Of a stretch of 64,000 nucleotides of DNA, positions 1 to 8,013 are shown piece by piece. Source of the DNA: Kosakonia oryzae (GTDB lineage Bacteria > Pseudomonadota > Gammaproteobacteria > Enterobacterales > Enterobacteriaceae). A program made the translations under genes and the position numbers. Location: positions 3,844,001 to 3,908,000 of the forward strand of contig NZ_CP014007.2 in the NCBI RefSeq assembly GCF_001658025.2. Reading direction: 5' to 3'. Numbering within the stretch: the stretch's first letter is position 1; each line of letters starts with the position of its first letter. The notes under the pieces were generated by a model. It searched no databases. It had not been told where the DNA came from and saw only the letters and a list, made by a program, of their open reading frames with translations.

Positions 1-326
1 CGGTGAACGCCACGGTGCTCTCACGGGTGGAGAAATCCCCTGCCCTGCTGCTGAACGGCTTTGAAATGCAAAAATCCCTCAGCGGCCAGACCACGCATCT
101 CGACACTGTATCAGTAGCAATTTTCGATAACGATCAGGATATCGACGCGCTGGCCGCACGCATTGCCGACTACGCGCAGACGCACCCGCTGCGCTATGGT
201 TTTCTGCTGCGCGGCCACGGGCTGACCTGCTGGGGGCGCGATGTCGCCGAAGCCCGCCGCCATCTGGAAGGGCTGGAATTTTTATTTGAATGCGAAATGC
301 AGCGTCGCCTGCTGGAGAGACCATGA
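1..326 (+). CDS. mtnB: Methylthioribulose-1-phosphate dehydratase, C-terminal part
   Basis: Partial gene: the reading frame is open at the left edge of the window. It encodes about the last 107 residues of a class II aldolase-fold dehydratase, which removes water from 5-methylthioribulose-1-phosphate in methionine salvage. The tail runs through [14 protein letters not shown] and ends [18 protein letters not shown], typical of MtnB; the histidine in GHGL belongs to the family's metal site. Its stop overlaps the mtnC start by 4 bp (ATGA), so mtnBCD is a translationally coupled operon. The upstream promoter is outside the window. The identification rests on sequence recall plus the two following mtn genes. 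Confidence 0.9.
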   Translation, partial: VNATVLSRVEKSPALLLNGFEMQKSLSGQTTHLDTVSVAIFDNDQDIDALAARIADYAQTHPLRYGFLLRGHGLTCWGRDVAEARRHLEGLEFLFECEMQRRLLERP

Positions 327-1012
327 TCCGCGCTATCGTTACCGATATTGAAGGCACCACCAGTGACATCCGCTTTGTGCACAACGTCCTGTTCCCCTAC
401 GCCCGCGAGCGTCTGGCCGGGTTTGTCACCGCAGAGCAGTACAAAGAGCCGGTCAGCACCATCCTCAATAATCTGCGTGAAGAAGTGGCGCAACCGGAGG
501 CAACCACCGCCGAACTGATCGAGGTGCTGTTTGCCTTTATGGATGAAGATCGTAAGTCGACGGCGCTGAAGGCGTTGCAGGGGATCATCTGGCGCGACGG
601 CTATGTGAATGGCGATTTTAAAGGCCATCTCTACCCGGATGTGCTGCCTGCCCTGGAAAAATGGAAAGCGCAGGGTATTGATCTGTATGTATATTCCTCT
701 GGCTCAGTAGCGGCGCAAAAACTGTTATTTGGCTACAGCGACGAAGGTGATATTACTCCTCTGTTCAGCGGATATTTCGACACGCTGGTCGGCGCGAAAC
801 GGGACGTGCAGTCGTATCGCAATATTGCGGCGCAAATCGGGCAGCCGCCCGCTTCCATTCTGTTCCTCTCCGATATTCATCAGGAGCTGGACGCCGCCGA
901 AGCAGCAGGTTTTCGCACCACGCAACTGATTCGCGGCGATGATGACGCAGCCAGCCATCATCACCAGGTTAACTCTTTCAGCAACATTAAGCCGGAGCAG
1001 ATCCCTTCATGA
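323..1012 (+). CDS. mtnC: Enolase-phosphatase E1
   Basis: Bifunctional HAD-superfamily enzyme that enolises and then dephosphorylates 2,3-diketo-5-methylthiopentyl-1-phosphate to acireductone. The ATG at 323 gives 229 residues, the usual MtnC length; a longer in-frame start at 290 would run far into mtnB. Visible motifs are DIEGTT at residues 8-13 (D8 and E10 as nucleophile and partner), SSGS at 125-128, K159 and FLSDI around 181-185, i.e. HAD motifs I to III. It overlaps mtnB and mtnD by 4 bp each. Cytosolic. Confidence 0.95.
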   Translation: MIRAIVTDIEGTTSDIRFVHNVLFPYARERLAGFVTAEQYKEPVSTILNNLREEVAQPEATTAELIEVLFAFMDEDRKSTALKALQGIIWRDGYVNGDFKGHLYPDVLPALEKWKAQGIDLYVYSSGSVAAQKLLFGYSDEGDITPLFSGYFDTLVGAKRDVQSYRNIAAQIGQPPASILFLSDIHQELDAAEAAGFRTTQLIRGDDDAASHHHQVNSFSNIKPEQIPS

Positions 1013-1551
1013 GCGCACTGACGATTTATACCGATAAAGATGCCAGCACGCCGGTGTGGCACAGCACAGAGGCCAGTGAAATTCAGCAGCAGCTAAACGC
1101 CAAAGGCGTGCGTTTTGAGCGCTGGCAGGCCGACCGCGATCTGGGCACCAACCCGACGCCAGAGACAGTGATCACCGCTTACCAGCATGCCATCGACAAA
1201 CTGGTGGCCGAAAAAGGCTATCAGAGCTGGGATGTGATCAGCCTGCGCGCCGACAACCCGCAAAAAGAGGCGATGCGCGCCAAATTCCTCAACGAACACA
1301 CCCACGGCGAAGATGAAGTTCGCTTCTTCGTTGAAGGCGCGGGCCTGTTCTGCCTGCACATCGGCAGCGAGATCTACCAGGTGCTGTGTGAGAAGAATGA
1401 CCTGATTTCCGTACCCGCCGGCACCCCGCACTGGTTTGATATGGGATCGGAGCCGAACTTTACGGCGATCAGGATTTTCGATAATCCCGAAGGCTGGATT
1501 GCGCAATTTACCGGGAGTGATATTGCGGAAGGGTATCCGCGGTTGGATTAA
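1009..1551 (+). CDS. mtnD: Acireductone dioxygenase
   Basis: Cupin-fold metalloenzyme that converts acireductone and oxygen into formate and 4-methylthio-2-oxobutyrate (Fe form), the precursor of methionine. It has 180 residues, the usual length. The metal ligands are all present: H97, H99 and E103 in [13 protein letters not shown], and H141 in PAGTPHWFD. It is the last gene of the mtnBCD run and overlaps mtnC by 4 bp. The mtnA and mtnK genes that feed this pathway are about 29.5 kb away in the same window. Confidence 0.95.
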   Translation: MSALTIYTDKDASTPVWHSTEASEIQQQLNAKGVRFERWQADRDLGTNPTPETVITAYQHAIDKLVAEKGYQSWDVISLRADNPQKEAMRAKFLNEHTHGEDEVRFFVEGAGLFCLHIGSEIYQVLCEKNDLISVPAGTPHWFDMGSEPNFTAIRIFDNPEGWIAQFTGSDIAEGYPRLD

Positions 1552-1662
1552 GTTAACTGTTAAACCTTTATTTCAGGAAATTGAATATATAAATTGAAAC
1601 TCTCATAAATAAGACAAGGCTTTTTTATTTAACCTGAAATTCATTTCAAAAACTAATAAAAA

Positions 1663-1691
1663 ATGCAAGAGAAAAACTATTTCTCTTGCAT
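1663..1691 (-). terminator. Perfect 12-bp hairpin, terminator of the AT-rich cassette
   Basis: ATGCAAGAGAAA (1663-1674) pairs perfectly with TTTCTCTTGCAT (1680-1691) around a 5-nt loop. On the minus strand the stem is followed by a T-rich run, so it fits a rho-independent terminator for the leftward gene ending at 1702. It may also stop transcription coming from mtnD. Confidence 0.7.
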
Positions 1692-1701
1692 CATGAAAAA
1701 T

Positions 1702-2211
1702 TCAAATTACATCACCAGTAGCCATCAACATCTTAAGAAGATCACCTTTACTATCCTTTGACAGTTTTGAGTTACCACAGTTTGCCAATTTCGCATTATT
1801 ATTTAGCATAATCACAATTTTTTCGATTTCTTCTAATTTACTGGTTTTTGTTTTTTTACCGACAAAAGTATTGTTTAAATTAGAAGTTATAGAATGTATA
1901 TAATCCTTTTTTTCTTCCAATTGTTCTTTGATTTCTTCTAATTCTTGCTTGGTCTCATTATGTGCAATTTTTTCTTTATTGTACGGACTAGTTAAATCAA
2001 CATAAATAGATATATGTTCGCGAAGTAAGGAAACCAAGCCTAAAATCAAAGATAAAATAGCGTAAGTTATTGATAAATTAAGAAGGTTACTAGAAAGAAA
2101 ATCTGATGATATTTTAATAACAAAAAAGGATACACCTGCTTGGATAACAGCATAGATTAAAAGTATAATTTTGCCTGTATATTTCATTTTAAAAATACCA
2201 GAGCCTCTCAT
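1702..2211 (-). CDS. AT-rich hypothetical membrane/coiled-coil protein
   Basis: Not recognised. The open frame gives up to 169 residues; an internal ATG at residue 9 (MKYTGKIILL) is another possible start. Two hydrophobic segments lie at about residues 11-33 and 43-62. A charged, probably coiled-coil stretch rich in E and K follows (about 80-105), then a polar C-terminal tail. The base composition is strikingly AT-rich compared with mtnD, which points to horizontal transfer. The upstream gene on the same strand ends 15 bp away, so the two probably form an operon. The topology suggests an inner-membrane protein with a cytosolic coiled coil. No function can be assigned. Confidence 0.6.
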   Translation of the reverse strand: MRGSGIFKMKYTGKIILLIYAVIQAGVSFFVIKISSDFLSSNLLNLSITYAILSLILGLVSLLREHISIYVDLTSPYNKEKIAHNETKQELEEIKEQLEEKKDYIHSITSNLNNTFVGKKTKTSKLEEIEKIVIMLNNNAKLANCGNSKLSKDSKGDLLKMLMATGDVI

Positions 2212-2226
2212 TTATTTAACCTCAGC

Positions 2227-2682
2227 TCATGATATTGTTTGGTGTTCAAAACCCTTGCTCTCAAGTTTTGAAGAAAATAAAAAAGGAGCAAAAGAAACGA
2301 CATCTATAGCAGAAGGCACCAAAAAATTTAAAGTTTCCTCGCGAACATAAGGAATTTCAACATTAAAATTTATTTTTATACTTTTCCCGTTAATATCATT
2401 CAAATAAATCTTAACAGCCGGAATTGACTTATTAGCTGAATTAACAAGTTCTAATATCTCATTCCGAATCACCTTCTTAGTTTTTAGAGTGTATATGAAT
2501 TGAAACCTTATTGATATATAGTTAAATTTATTAGTTCTTGCATTTAAGAATGAATAAACCATCTTATCCCTAACAAATCTTCCGAAAACTCTGCGTGTAT
2601 TAGTCTCCTCATCTGTTATCTCATCCTTAATTATCTCAACATTAGATATTTTAACATCCTTAGCTAATAAGTCTTGTATCAC
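2227..2682 (-). CDS. AT-rich hypothetical protein
   Basis: Not recognised with confidence. It is a 151-residue soluble protein, first gene of a two-gene leftward unit with the membrane protein ending at 1702. The central part alternates charged strands with a helix reading ILELVNSANKSIPAVKIYL, which loosely recalls the YbjN/type III chaperone-like fold; this is a weak impression only. The gene is very AT-rich and shares that bias with its partner, so the pair was probably acquired as one cassette. Confidence 0.6.
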   Translation of the reverse strand: MIQDLLAKDVKISNVEIIKDEITDEETNTRRVFGRFVRDKMVYSFLNARTNKFNYISIRFQFIYTLKTKKVIRNEILELVNSANKSIPAVKIYLNDINGKSIKINFNVEIPYVREETLNFLVPSAIDVVSFAPFLFSSKLESKGFEHQTIS

Positions 2683-2824
2683 AAATCCCCCATTACTTTA
2701 AATAACATAAATACTTTTCATAAAATGAATTATAAGATATCATTTCCCGCAATGATTTCAAAGCCCATAAAACATTTTATTTCATTGAGTTACGCTTATA
2801 ATTCCTAGCTAATATATTCAACAA

Positions 2825-3004
2825 TTATTTTTCAATATCAATTCCTCTTCCCTGTAACTCTTTCCTTATTATCCGCTTAATCCATGCAGAAAGCGTTGCA
2901 TCTCCATCTGCTTTCAATGCCTGCTGCATTGCTTCTTCCAGCGCAGGCTCTACGCGCAGTGCGATCTGTTTGTTGCCCTTTTTTTTGAATGATACGGTTG
3001 ACAT
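2825..3004 (-). CDS. Small ribbon-helix-helix-like protein (phage YlcI/YnfO type)
   Basis: A 59-residue frame starts at ATG 3004 and ends with TAA at 2825. The N-terminus is lysine-rich (SFKKKGNKQ), followed by a short strand IALRV, helix PALEEAMQQALKAD, and helix TLSAWIKRIIRKELQ. This is the strand-helix-helix layout of Arc/MetJ-type DNA-binding proteins and resembles small lambdoid prophage proteins of the YlcI/YnfO family as I remember them. It lies between the AT-rich cassette and other phage-like small frames. Function is inferred from fold only. Confidence 0.6.
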   Translation of the reverse strand: MSTVSFKKKGNKQIALRVEPALEEAMQQALKADGDATLSAWIKRIIRKELQGRGIDIEK

Positions 3005-3073
3005 GTGTCAGACACCATTTTAGAGTAGCGATGTGAGCAAGTGTATGACACTTGTCTTACAAAAACAACGAAG

Positions 3074-3100
3074 CCCACAGATGCTACCAACATCTGCGGG
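3074..3100. other. Hairpin, 9 of 10 bp paired
   Basis: CCCACAGATG pairs with CATCTGCGGG around a 7-nt loop. It sits between the divergent 59-aa gene and the small rightward frame at 3132. It could be an attenuator or the end of a leader; there is no T-run on the rightward side. Confidence 0.45.
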
Positions 3101-3131
3101 CCTCTAACCACATCATTACTGGAGGTAATGT

Positions 3132-3254
3132 ATGGCTGTTGCCAATGGTACCACGTACGGATATTTAAAGCCCAACCCCTTCTCTGCTAACGCTTTTGTT
3201 TGCCTGTCTGTTGTTCGTCTCTCCGCTTCGCAGGAGGTGCGCAATGCTGCCTGA
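3132..3254 (+). CDS. Short 40-aa open frame with strong ribosome-binding site
   Basis: ATG at 3132 follows GGAGGTAATGT closely, an almost ideal Shine-Dalgarno. The 40-residue product has no recognised domain; its middle reads FSANAFVCLSVVRLSASQEV. The frame ends in an overlap with the ATG at 3244 of the next gene, so it may act as a translated leader that couples translation. Small coupled frames of this sort are common in P4-like satellite phage regulatory regions, an inference from memory. Confidence 0.45.
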   Translation: MAVANGTTYGYLKPNPFSANAFVCLSVVRLSASQEVRNAA

Positions 3255-3561
3255 CACCGATATCCTCTCCTCTGAACTGCGCGATATTTTCCGGAAACTG
3301 GATCTCTCGCAGCTTAGTGCGGAAGAGACTTTTCAACTGGCGAACGGTTGTGAAGAGCACATCGCCGGGCTTTGCCACGGTCTGCACTTTCTGGGCAAAA
3401 CCTTTGTCTCATTTGCAGACAGCGACGTGCTGGAGTTTTCCCGCGAAAGCCTGTGTCAGTTAGGCCACGGGTTAAAATCCGCCGCAACCCTGCTCCCGGC
3501 ATTGATGGAACTTCACCAAATCACTGAACGAAAAATTATCGCAGAGGATTATCTGCTCTAA
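3244..3561 (+). CDS. Hypothetical 105-aa protein, phage-like
   Basis: The ATG at 3244 overlaps the end of the 40-aa frame, and CAGGAGGTGCGC just upstream supplies a ribosome-binding site; an alternative in-frame start at 3196 would lie inside the leader. The product is helical and soluble, with segments LRDIFRKLDLSQLSAEETF and LCQLGHGLKSAATLLPALM. No domain was recognised. Its context (small RHH protein, leader peptide, toxin-antitoxin pair) suggests a decayed integrated element. There is no integrase or attachment repeat in view. Confidence 0.5.
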   Translation: MLPDTDILSSELRDIFRKLDLSQLSAEETFQLANGCEEHIAGLCHGLHFLGKTFVSFADSDVLEFSRESLCQLGHGLKSAATLLPALMELHQITERKIIAEDYLL

Positions 3562-3680
3562 CCCGACATGGCTCCCACGACGCGCAGTCAACGTTTTTGG
3601 GAGCCTGCACGGTTTTTCATTTCACATCCCTTGCGACAGATACCCGGTTTGAGTTGCAATTCGCGCTGTCCGACCTTATC

Positions 3681-3709
3681 GTTATGTACGGATTTTATCC
3701 GTACATAAC
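3681..3709. promoter_or_regulatory. Perfect 13-bp palindrome, probable TA operator
   Basis: GTTATGTACGGAT (3681-3693) is repeated perfectly in inverse at 3697-3709 with a 3-nt spacer. It lies about 60 bp upstream of the DUF1778 antitoxin gene, where RHH antitoxins of this family bind palindromes to repress their own operon. There is no T-run behind it, so a terminator is less likely. Confidence 0.6.
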
Positions 3710-3766
3710 CTGATAAAGATTATTGGCTGGTCTGTATAAATTCAGGCCGCCGGGGAGAGAACCGCT

Positions 3767-4036
3767 ATGCCCGCACTGAAAAAACAGCGTATAGATCTGC
3801 GACTAACGGATGAGGATAAGAAAATGATCGAAGAAGCGGCAGCAATGACCAATCAGACGGTCACACAGTTTCTGGTTAACAGCGCTTCTGAACGCGCCGC
3901 GGAAGTGATTGAACAGCACCGTCGCCTGATTCTCAGCGAGGAATCATGGAACAGGGTTATGGATGCTATCGAAAACCCACCAGCACCGAATGACAAACTT
4001 AAACGCGCCGCAAAACGTCTGCAAAACATGGAGTGA
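3767..4036 (+). CDS. DUF1778 (TacA/AtaR-type) antitoxin
   Basis: An 89-residue antitoxin of a type II GNAT toxin-antitoxin system. Residues about 5-45 form a ribbon-helix-helix DNA-binding part (RIDLRLTDEDKKMIEEAAA, then TVTQFLVNSA), the DUF1778 signature. The C-terminal half, with LILSEESWNRVMDAIENPP, is the segment that wraps the partner acetyltransferase in this family. The toxin gene begins 3 bp after the stop. A perfect palindrome upstream fits autoregulation. Confidence 0.92.
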   Translation: MPALKKQRIDLRLTDEDKKMIEEAAAMTNQTVTQFLVNSASERAAEVIEQHRRLILSEESWNRVMDAIENPPAPNDKLKRAAKRLQNME

Positions 4037-4039
4037 ATC

Positions 4040-4561
4040 GTGGACAACCTGACCATCGAGATGTTCTCAGGAGAGACAGAGTATGAAACAGGAGGTTTTG
4101 ATTGTGGTGAGGTATCGCTCAACGCTTTTTTAACCAACCATCTCAAACGCCAGCATGATGGCAAAATTTTACGCGCCTGGCTCCTCGTAACGAAAACACC
4201 CAGGCCGCGCATTTTAGGCTATTACACCTTGTCTGGCGGCAGTTTCGAGAAAGAACAACTGCCTACAAAAACACAGCAAAAAAAGGTGCCCTATCGCAAT
4301 GTCCCCTGCGTCATATTAGGTCGGCTCGCTATTGATAAGTCACTCCAGGGAAACGGCTGGGGAGAAACCCTGGTAGCGCACGCAATGAGGGTGGTTTACA
4401 GTGCCTCACTTACCATCGGCGTATATGGATTATTTGTCGAAGCACTCACTGGCAACGCCAAAAAATTCTATGAAAAGCTGGGCTTCATTCCTTTAGCCGA
4501 TCGCAATCAGCATTCGCTGTTCTTTCCAACAAAGTCTATTGAACGCCTGTTCGAAGAGTAA
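4040..4561 (+). CDS. GNAT-family (TacT/AtaT-type) tRNA-acetylating toxin
   Basis: A 173-residue GNAT acetyltransferase; relatives acetylate the amino group of aminoacyl-tRNA and block translation. The start is GTG at 4040, 3 bp after the antitoxin stop. Typical parts are FDCGEVSLNAFL near the N-terminus, the acceptor strand VPCVILGRLAIDKSLQGNGWGETLV (Q/R-x-x-G-x-G/A acetyl-CoA loop, with W in the middle), and the C-terminal AKKFYEKLGF. A non-consensus QGNGWG loop is common in this toxin family. Chromosomal TA pair, likely carried in with the surrounding accessory DNA. Confidence 0.92.
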   Translation: MDNLTIEMFSGETEYETGGFDCGEVSLNAFLTNHLKRQHDGKILRAWLLVTKTPRPRILGYYTLSGGSFEKEQLPTKTQQKKVPYRNVPCVILGRLAIDKSLQGNGWGETLVAHAMRVVYSASLTIGVYGLFVEALTGNAKKFYEKLGFIPLADRNQHSLFFPTKSIERLFEE

Positions 4562-4715
4562 GCCATCTCCAGCGGCGGTGGGTAACGCCGTTCGTTAATG
4601 TATCCCCCGGTTCCAGCCCCCATCTCGCAATTGCACACATCATCACGTAGAACGTGTGATCCCCGCAGAATACACTGCCCTCCTCACTGGCAATCTCCCC
4701 CGCCACCAGCAACAC
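4536..4715 (-). CDS. Doubtful 59-aa frame, antisense to the toxin 3' end
   Basis: An open minus-strand frame from GTG 4715 (or GTG 4706, with AAGGAG upstream) to a TAG at 4536 inside the toxin gene. The translation looks protein-like, with EEGSVFCGDHTFYVMMCAIA and WGLEPGDTLTNG, but I do not recognise it. It could be the decayed start of a longer gene whose 3' end was replaced when the TA pair arrived. Overlap with a real gene and short length keep confidence low. Confidence 0.25.
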   Translation of the reverse strand: MLLVAGEIASEEGSVFCGDHTFYVMMCAIARWGLEPGDTLTNGVTHRRWRWLTLRTGVQ

Positions 4716-4746
4716 TCCTTAAGCCAACAGACAAAAGGAGCGAAAC

Positions 4747-5319
4747 ATGTCGGGTGATTTTTACTGGATCAATGAACCGCAGCAGTGGCGCGACGCGCAG
4801 GGCAAAGTCGAGGTGCTCACCGATGGCAACACCGATTTCTGGCGCAAAACCTGGTACGGGTTTGAACGCTTCAGCGGCCACGGTTATGTGCATGATGTAA
4901 CGGGCGATTTCACTTTTCAGGTGCGAATTCAGGCGCATTTTTCCGCGCTGTATGATCAGGCGGGCGTGCTGTTGGTGGCGGATGATCAGAACTGGTTAAA
5001 AGCCGGGATTGAGTTTAATGACGGCGCGCCCGCCATCGGCAGCGTGCTAACGCAGGGCTTTTCGGACTGGGCAACCGGTATTTTCACTGGCGATGCGGGA
5101 GATTTCTGGTTGCGGCTGAGCCGCAAAGGCGATGCATTGCGCCTGCAATACTCCACTGACGGACGCGTCTGGCCGCTGCTGCGGCTGTGCCATTTTCCCC
5201 ATCCGCGCTGTGCGGTCGGTGTGATGTGTTGCACGCCGGAGCGAAGCGGGCTGGCAGTGAGTTTTACTGAAATGGCGTTAACGCCGCTGCTGGAGAAAGA
5301 TCTGCACGATCTCAGCTAA
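4747..5319 (+). CDS. DUF1349 domain protein (YesU-like)
   Basis: A 190-residue soluble protein with a concanavalin-like beta-sandwich of the DUF1349 family. The order of motifs is typical: FWRKTWYGF (about 31-39), TGDFTFQVRIQAHFSALYDQAG (about 53-74), then DDQNWLKAGIEFNDG and a C-terminal VGVMCCTPERSGLAVSF. AAAAGGAGCG lies just upstream of the ATG at 4747. Relatives are thought to bind or modify carbohydrate, but the activity is unproven. It stands alone; a 10-bp inverted repeat follows it. Confidence 0.85.
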   Translation: MSGDFYWINEPQQWRDAQGKVEVLTDGNTDFWRKTWYGFERFSGHGYVHDVTGDFTFQVRIQAHFSALYDQAGVLLVADDQNWLKAGIEFNDGAPAIGSVLTQGFSDWATGIFTGDAGDFWLRLSRKGDALRLQYSTDGRVWPLLRLCHFPHPRCAVGVMCCTPERSGLAVSFTEMALTPLLEKDLHDLS

Positions 5320-5678
5320 TGTTTTGCCCTGCTTTCTCGCTCACAAAAGCCCGCCAGTTAGCTTTCCCTGAGTAACGTAACTGGCGGTAACACGCTTCTC
5401 TTATCAGTATTCAGTGCATCACCTGTCGAGGGATAACCAGATAGCGTTAATCGTTATTTTTATGCTGCGACTTAACTCTATTTCAGTAATGCTACATTAA
5501 GTCGTTAGCAATATGTAAAGATGTAGAATATATTTATTACAAGAAATCAAAATCAAGAAAATATATTATACAGGCGATACAGAAAAATACTCCCATGCAC
5601 ATTTAGCCTTTGTATTACATAGCTTTTTTATTCGCTCATCGGGAAGGTAACAAAAGCGATTTTTTATTTTTTTAACCA
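5320..5678. other. Non-coding, AT-rich intergenic region
   Basis: No gene is visible between the DUF1349 gene and the chemoreceptor gene. The first part holds a 10-bp inverted repeat (5351-5387). The rest is AT-rich and ends at the flagellar-type promoter at 5679. I see no other structure. Confidence 0.6.
5351..5387 (+). terminator. 10-bp perfect inverted repeat after the DUF1349 gene
   Basis: CCGCCAGTTA (5351-5360) and TAACTGGCGG (5378-5387) pair perfectly around a 17-nt loop. The position 30 bp after the stop fits a transcript end, but there is no clear T-run. Confidence 0.45.
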
Positions 5679-5705
5679 TGAAGATTTCCCTTTGGTCGCC
5701 GATAA
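5679..5705 (+). promoter_or_regulatory. FliA (sigma-28) promoter of the chemoreceptor gene
   Basis: TGAAGATT matches 6 of 8 bases of the -35 consensus TAAAGTTT. After exactly 11 bases comes GCCGATAA, a perfect -10. The gene starts at 5748, about 40 bp after the -10. This places the chemoreceptor in the flagellar class 3 regulon. Confidence 0.85.
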
Positions 5706-5747
5706 AAATAACGTTACCCCTGGAGATGGAATGTACCTGAGGCCGTT

Positions 5748-7286
5748 ATGACTATTTTAAAAAAACTGCTATTTGTTTTTGCCATTACCTTTATCGCCAT
5801 GCTTCTGCTCGGCGGTTTGAGTATTCGCGCATTGGACAAAGCACAAGAACGCTTTGATTATGTTATTGATAATAGCCTGCCCAGTATCAGTAAACTCAGC
5901 GAGGCGCTACAGCATCGCGAAGAGGGAAGGCGGCAAATTCTGATGTCATTGCTGATTAATGATGAAGCCGTTTTTACAAAGCATATGGCGCAGGCGAAAG
6001 AGGAGTTGAATAAAACCAAAGAGATATTTGAATATTACAAAGCGAATTTAATCAGTGATGATACTGATGCCCGGCAATTGGCTGCCACACAACAATCCTT
6101 TGATGCTTACGCGCAGAAAGTAGAATCAATGACAGGCGTTTATCACCGTGACGGCATTGATGCGGCACGGCAGATGGTGTCGGATGGCGGAGTTACAGCG
6201 AATGCTTCCGTTGCATTAAGTGCGAATATCGCTGAAATGTTGAAGCGCAATTATAATATTGCTAAGGAATATGCAGCGAATAACCATACACAGTATCTAA
6301 ATACGTTCTGGCTATTAATTTCAACGATTATCTTTTTATTAATTCTGATTGCCGTATTTGCCTCGATCATTCTTGGCTATCTGAATAAAGGATTGAAAAA
6401 CCTACAAACCAGTATGGGCACTATTAGCGAATCACTGGATTTAACCGTGAAAGTGAATCTCGATAAAAAAGATGAACTGGGCGCGACAGCGGCGAGTTTT
6501 AATGGCCTGATGGAGAAAATCCGCAATGTATTAAGTAGCGTGAAAGAGGCCAGCAGTGAGGTGGATACTGCCGCCAGTGAAATCGCCAAAAGCAACGACG
6601 ATCTCTCATCACGTACTGAATCACAAGCGTCTTCGCTGGAACAGACTGCCGCCAGCATGAACCAGCTTTCAGCGACGGTGAAACAGAATAAGGACAACGC
6701 ACAGGAGGCGAATGCCTTTATTGGCCGTCTGCAGACGATGATGAATGAAAGTCATCGCGAACTGAGTTCCCTGCAAAAATCAATCGATGATATTTCCGCT
6801 TCATCGGCGAAAATTTCTGAAATCACGGACATTATTGACAGCATCGCCTTCCAGACCAACATTCTGGCGCTCAATGCGGCGGTAGAAGCCGCCCGCGCGG
6901 GCGAACAGGGCAAAGGCTTTGCCGTTGTGGCGGGCGAAGTGCGTTCGCTGTCGCACCGCTCATCCGTTGCGGCACGGGATATTCGCGGGCTGATCGATGA
7001 AGCGATTAAGAATGTCAGTGAAGGTGTCAGTTATGCTTCCAGCGTTACTACGCGGATGAATAATGCGCTGGGCGCAGTGGATGAAACCACATTGCTGATT
7101 AATCAGGTGAATAACTCATCCAGCGAGCAGAGCCACGGTATTGAGCAGGTGAATATTGCCGTCAGCCAGATGGAAGGTAACCTGCAACAGAACGCGGCAA
7201 TGGTCGAACAGATGGCTACCGCCGCCAATTCGCTCAGCCATCAGGCCGGGAAGCTGCTGAATGATGTGAATGCGTTCAGGTTATAG
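5748..7286 (+). CDS. Methyl-accepting chemotaxis protein
   Basis: A 512-residue inner-membrane chemoreceptor. TM1 is at about 7-28. A periplasmic four-helix-bundle sensor (about 30-185, TarH/4HB type) follows, then TM2 at about 187-212, a HAMP domain (about 213-265), and the cytosolic signalling coiled coil. Its hairpin tip reads [20 protein letters not shown], followed by the highly conserved [15 protein letters not shown]. The C-terminus ([10 protein letters not shown]) lacks the NWETF-type pentapeptide that tethers CheR and CheB, so it is probably a low-abundance receptor. The ligand cannot be told from sequence. A FliA promoter lies upstream and no other che gene is in the window. Confidence 0.95.
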   Translation: MTILKKLLFVFAITFIAMLLLGGLSIRALDKAQERFDYVIDNSLPSISKLSEALQHREEGRRQILMSLLINDEAVFTKHMAQAKEELNKTKEIFEYYKANLISDDTDARQLAATQQSFDAYAQKVESMTGVYHRDGIDAARQMVSDGGVTANASVALSANIAEMLKRNYNIAKEYAANNHTQYLNTFWLLISTIIFLLILIAVFASIILGYLNKGLKNLQTSMGTISESLDLTVKVNLDKKDELGATAASFNGLMEKIRNVLSSVKEASSEVDTAASEIAKSNDDLSSRTESQASSLEQTAASMNQLSATVKQNKDNAQEANAFIGRLQTMMNESHRELSSLQKSIDDISASSAKISEITDIIDSIAFQTNILALNAAVEAARAGEQGKGFAVVAGEVRSLSHRSSVAARDIRGLIDEAIKNVSEGVSYASSVTTRMNNALGAVDETTLLINQVNNSSSEQSHGIEQVNIAVSQMEGNLQQNAAMVEQMATAANSLSHQAGKLLNDVNAFRL

Positions 7287-7293
7287 CCGAAAT

Positions 7294-7319
7294 GCCGGGT
7301 GGCATGCGCACCATCCGGC
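7294..7319. repeat. REP-like palindrome
   Basis: GCCGGGTGG and CACCATCCGGC arms face each other just after the chemoreceptor stop, the usual place and form of enterobacterial REP units. Confidence 0.5.
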
Positions 7320-7320
7320 C

Positions 7321-7359
7321 ATTCCGCAGCGGGCCTCAATCCTTCTCTGGCTGCGGAAT
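7321..7359. terminator. Hairpin between convergent genes
   Basis: ATTCCGCAGC (7321-7330) and GCTGCGGAAT (7350-7359) pair perfectly. It lies between the rightward chemoreceptor gene and the leftward MafI-like gene and could end transcripts from both sides. Confidence 0.45.
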
Positions 7360-7376
7360 AGCCGCGCCTGGGATCT

Positions 7377-7652
7377 TTAGGGTTGTTGTAATAGGTTTCC
7401 TTTGATCTGCGCTTTCATAAACTTCAGGCAACTGCCGCCCCATTTCATTTCCATATCGCGGTACAGTTCTTCCGCCAGCCGGTACTCTTCTTCGCTGAGG
7501 GGCGCATCCGCTTCAATGAGGTAATCGCAGATCGTTTCAAAAGCCAGCCCGCTTTCGTTGTAATCCACATAATCGATGGCAAATTGCAGCCTTTCAGCGT
7601 CCACGCGCCCGAAAAAGCGCGCGCCAAAGGCTTTCACTCTTGCACCCATCAT
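7377..7652 (-). CDS. MafI-like immunity family protein
   Basis: A 91-residue acidic helical protein. The core, with DYNESGLAFETICDYLIEAD followed by PLSEEEYRLAEELYRDM, resembles the MafI family of small immunity proteins as I remember it. Its ATG overlaps the stop of the SdpI-like gene (7649-7652), so the two are coupled. No toxin gene lies beside it, so it would be an orphan immunity gene or have another role. The family call is tentative. Confidence 0.6.
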   Translation of the reverse strand: MMGARVKAFGARFFGRVDAERLQFAIDYVDYNESGLAFETICDYLIEADAPLSEEEYRLAEELYRDMEMKWGGSCLKFMKAQIKGNLLQQP

Positions 7653-7978
7653 CGCGCTTCTCCGCCTTTATTCGTCACCAGTGCCGCTAACGCCGGAACT
7701 GACACCGCCATCAAAAACAACACAACACTGATAGCCGGGCTCCCCTTCTCGCGCCAGTTGCCGAGCAGCGCCGAGAGCAGAAAAAACGCCGCGCCGCAAA
7801 GCAGCATCGCCACACCAAATACGCGGTTCGCCCGATACCAGGCCGCTTCATCGCGCAGCGTAAGCGTCGTGCGCACGCCGTAAAAACGGTTCGGTTTAAT
7901 GCGCTGCCATGCCAGCGGGATCGCCAGCGCCATCAGAACCAGGCAACCGATGCTCAGATAAACAAAGGTCTCGTTCAT
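7649..7978 (-). CDS. SdpI-family membrane protein
   Basis: A 109-residue membrane protein with three hydrophobic segments (about 4-22, 54-73 and 80-100). The hallmark of the family is RFYGVRTTLTLRDEAAWYRANRVFG between the first two. SdpI of Bacillus protects cells against the SdpC toxin and also binds the repressor SdpR, but enterobacterial relatives have no proven role. It is the first gene of a two-gene leftward unit. Two related palindromes lie upstream at 8014-8063. Confidence 0.85.
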   Translation of the reverse strand: MNETFVYLSIGCLVLMALAIPLAWQRIKPNRFYGVRTTLTLRDEAAWYRANRVFGVAMLLCGAAFFLLSALLGNWREKGSPAISVVLFLMAVSVPALAALVTNKGGEAR

Positions 7979-8013
7979 GGGTGCAGCTCCTTTCCCATTG
8001 CGGGCTTTTATCG

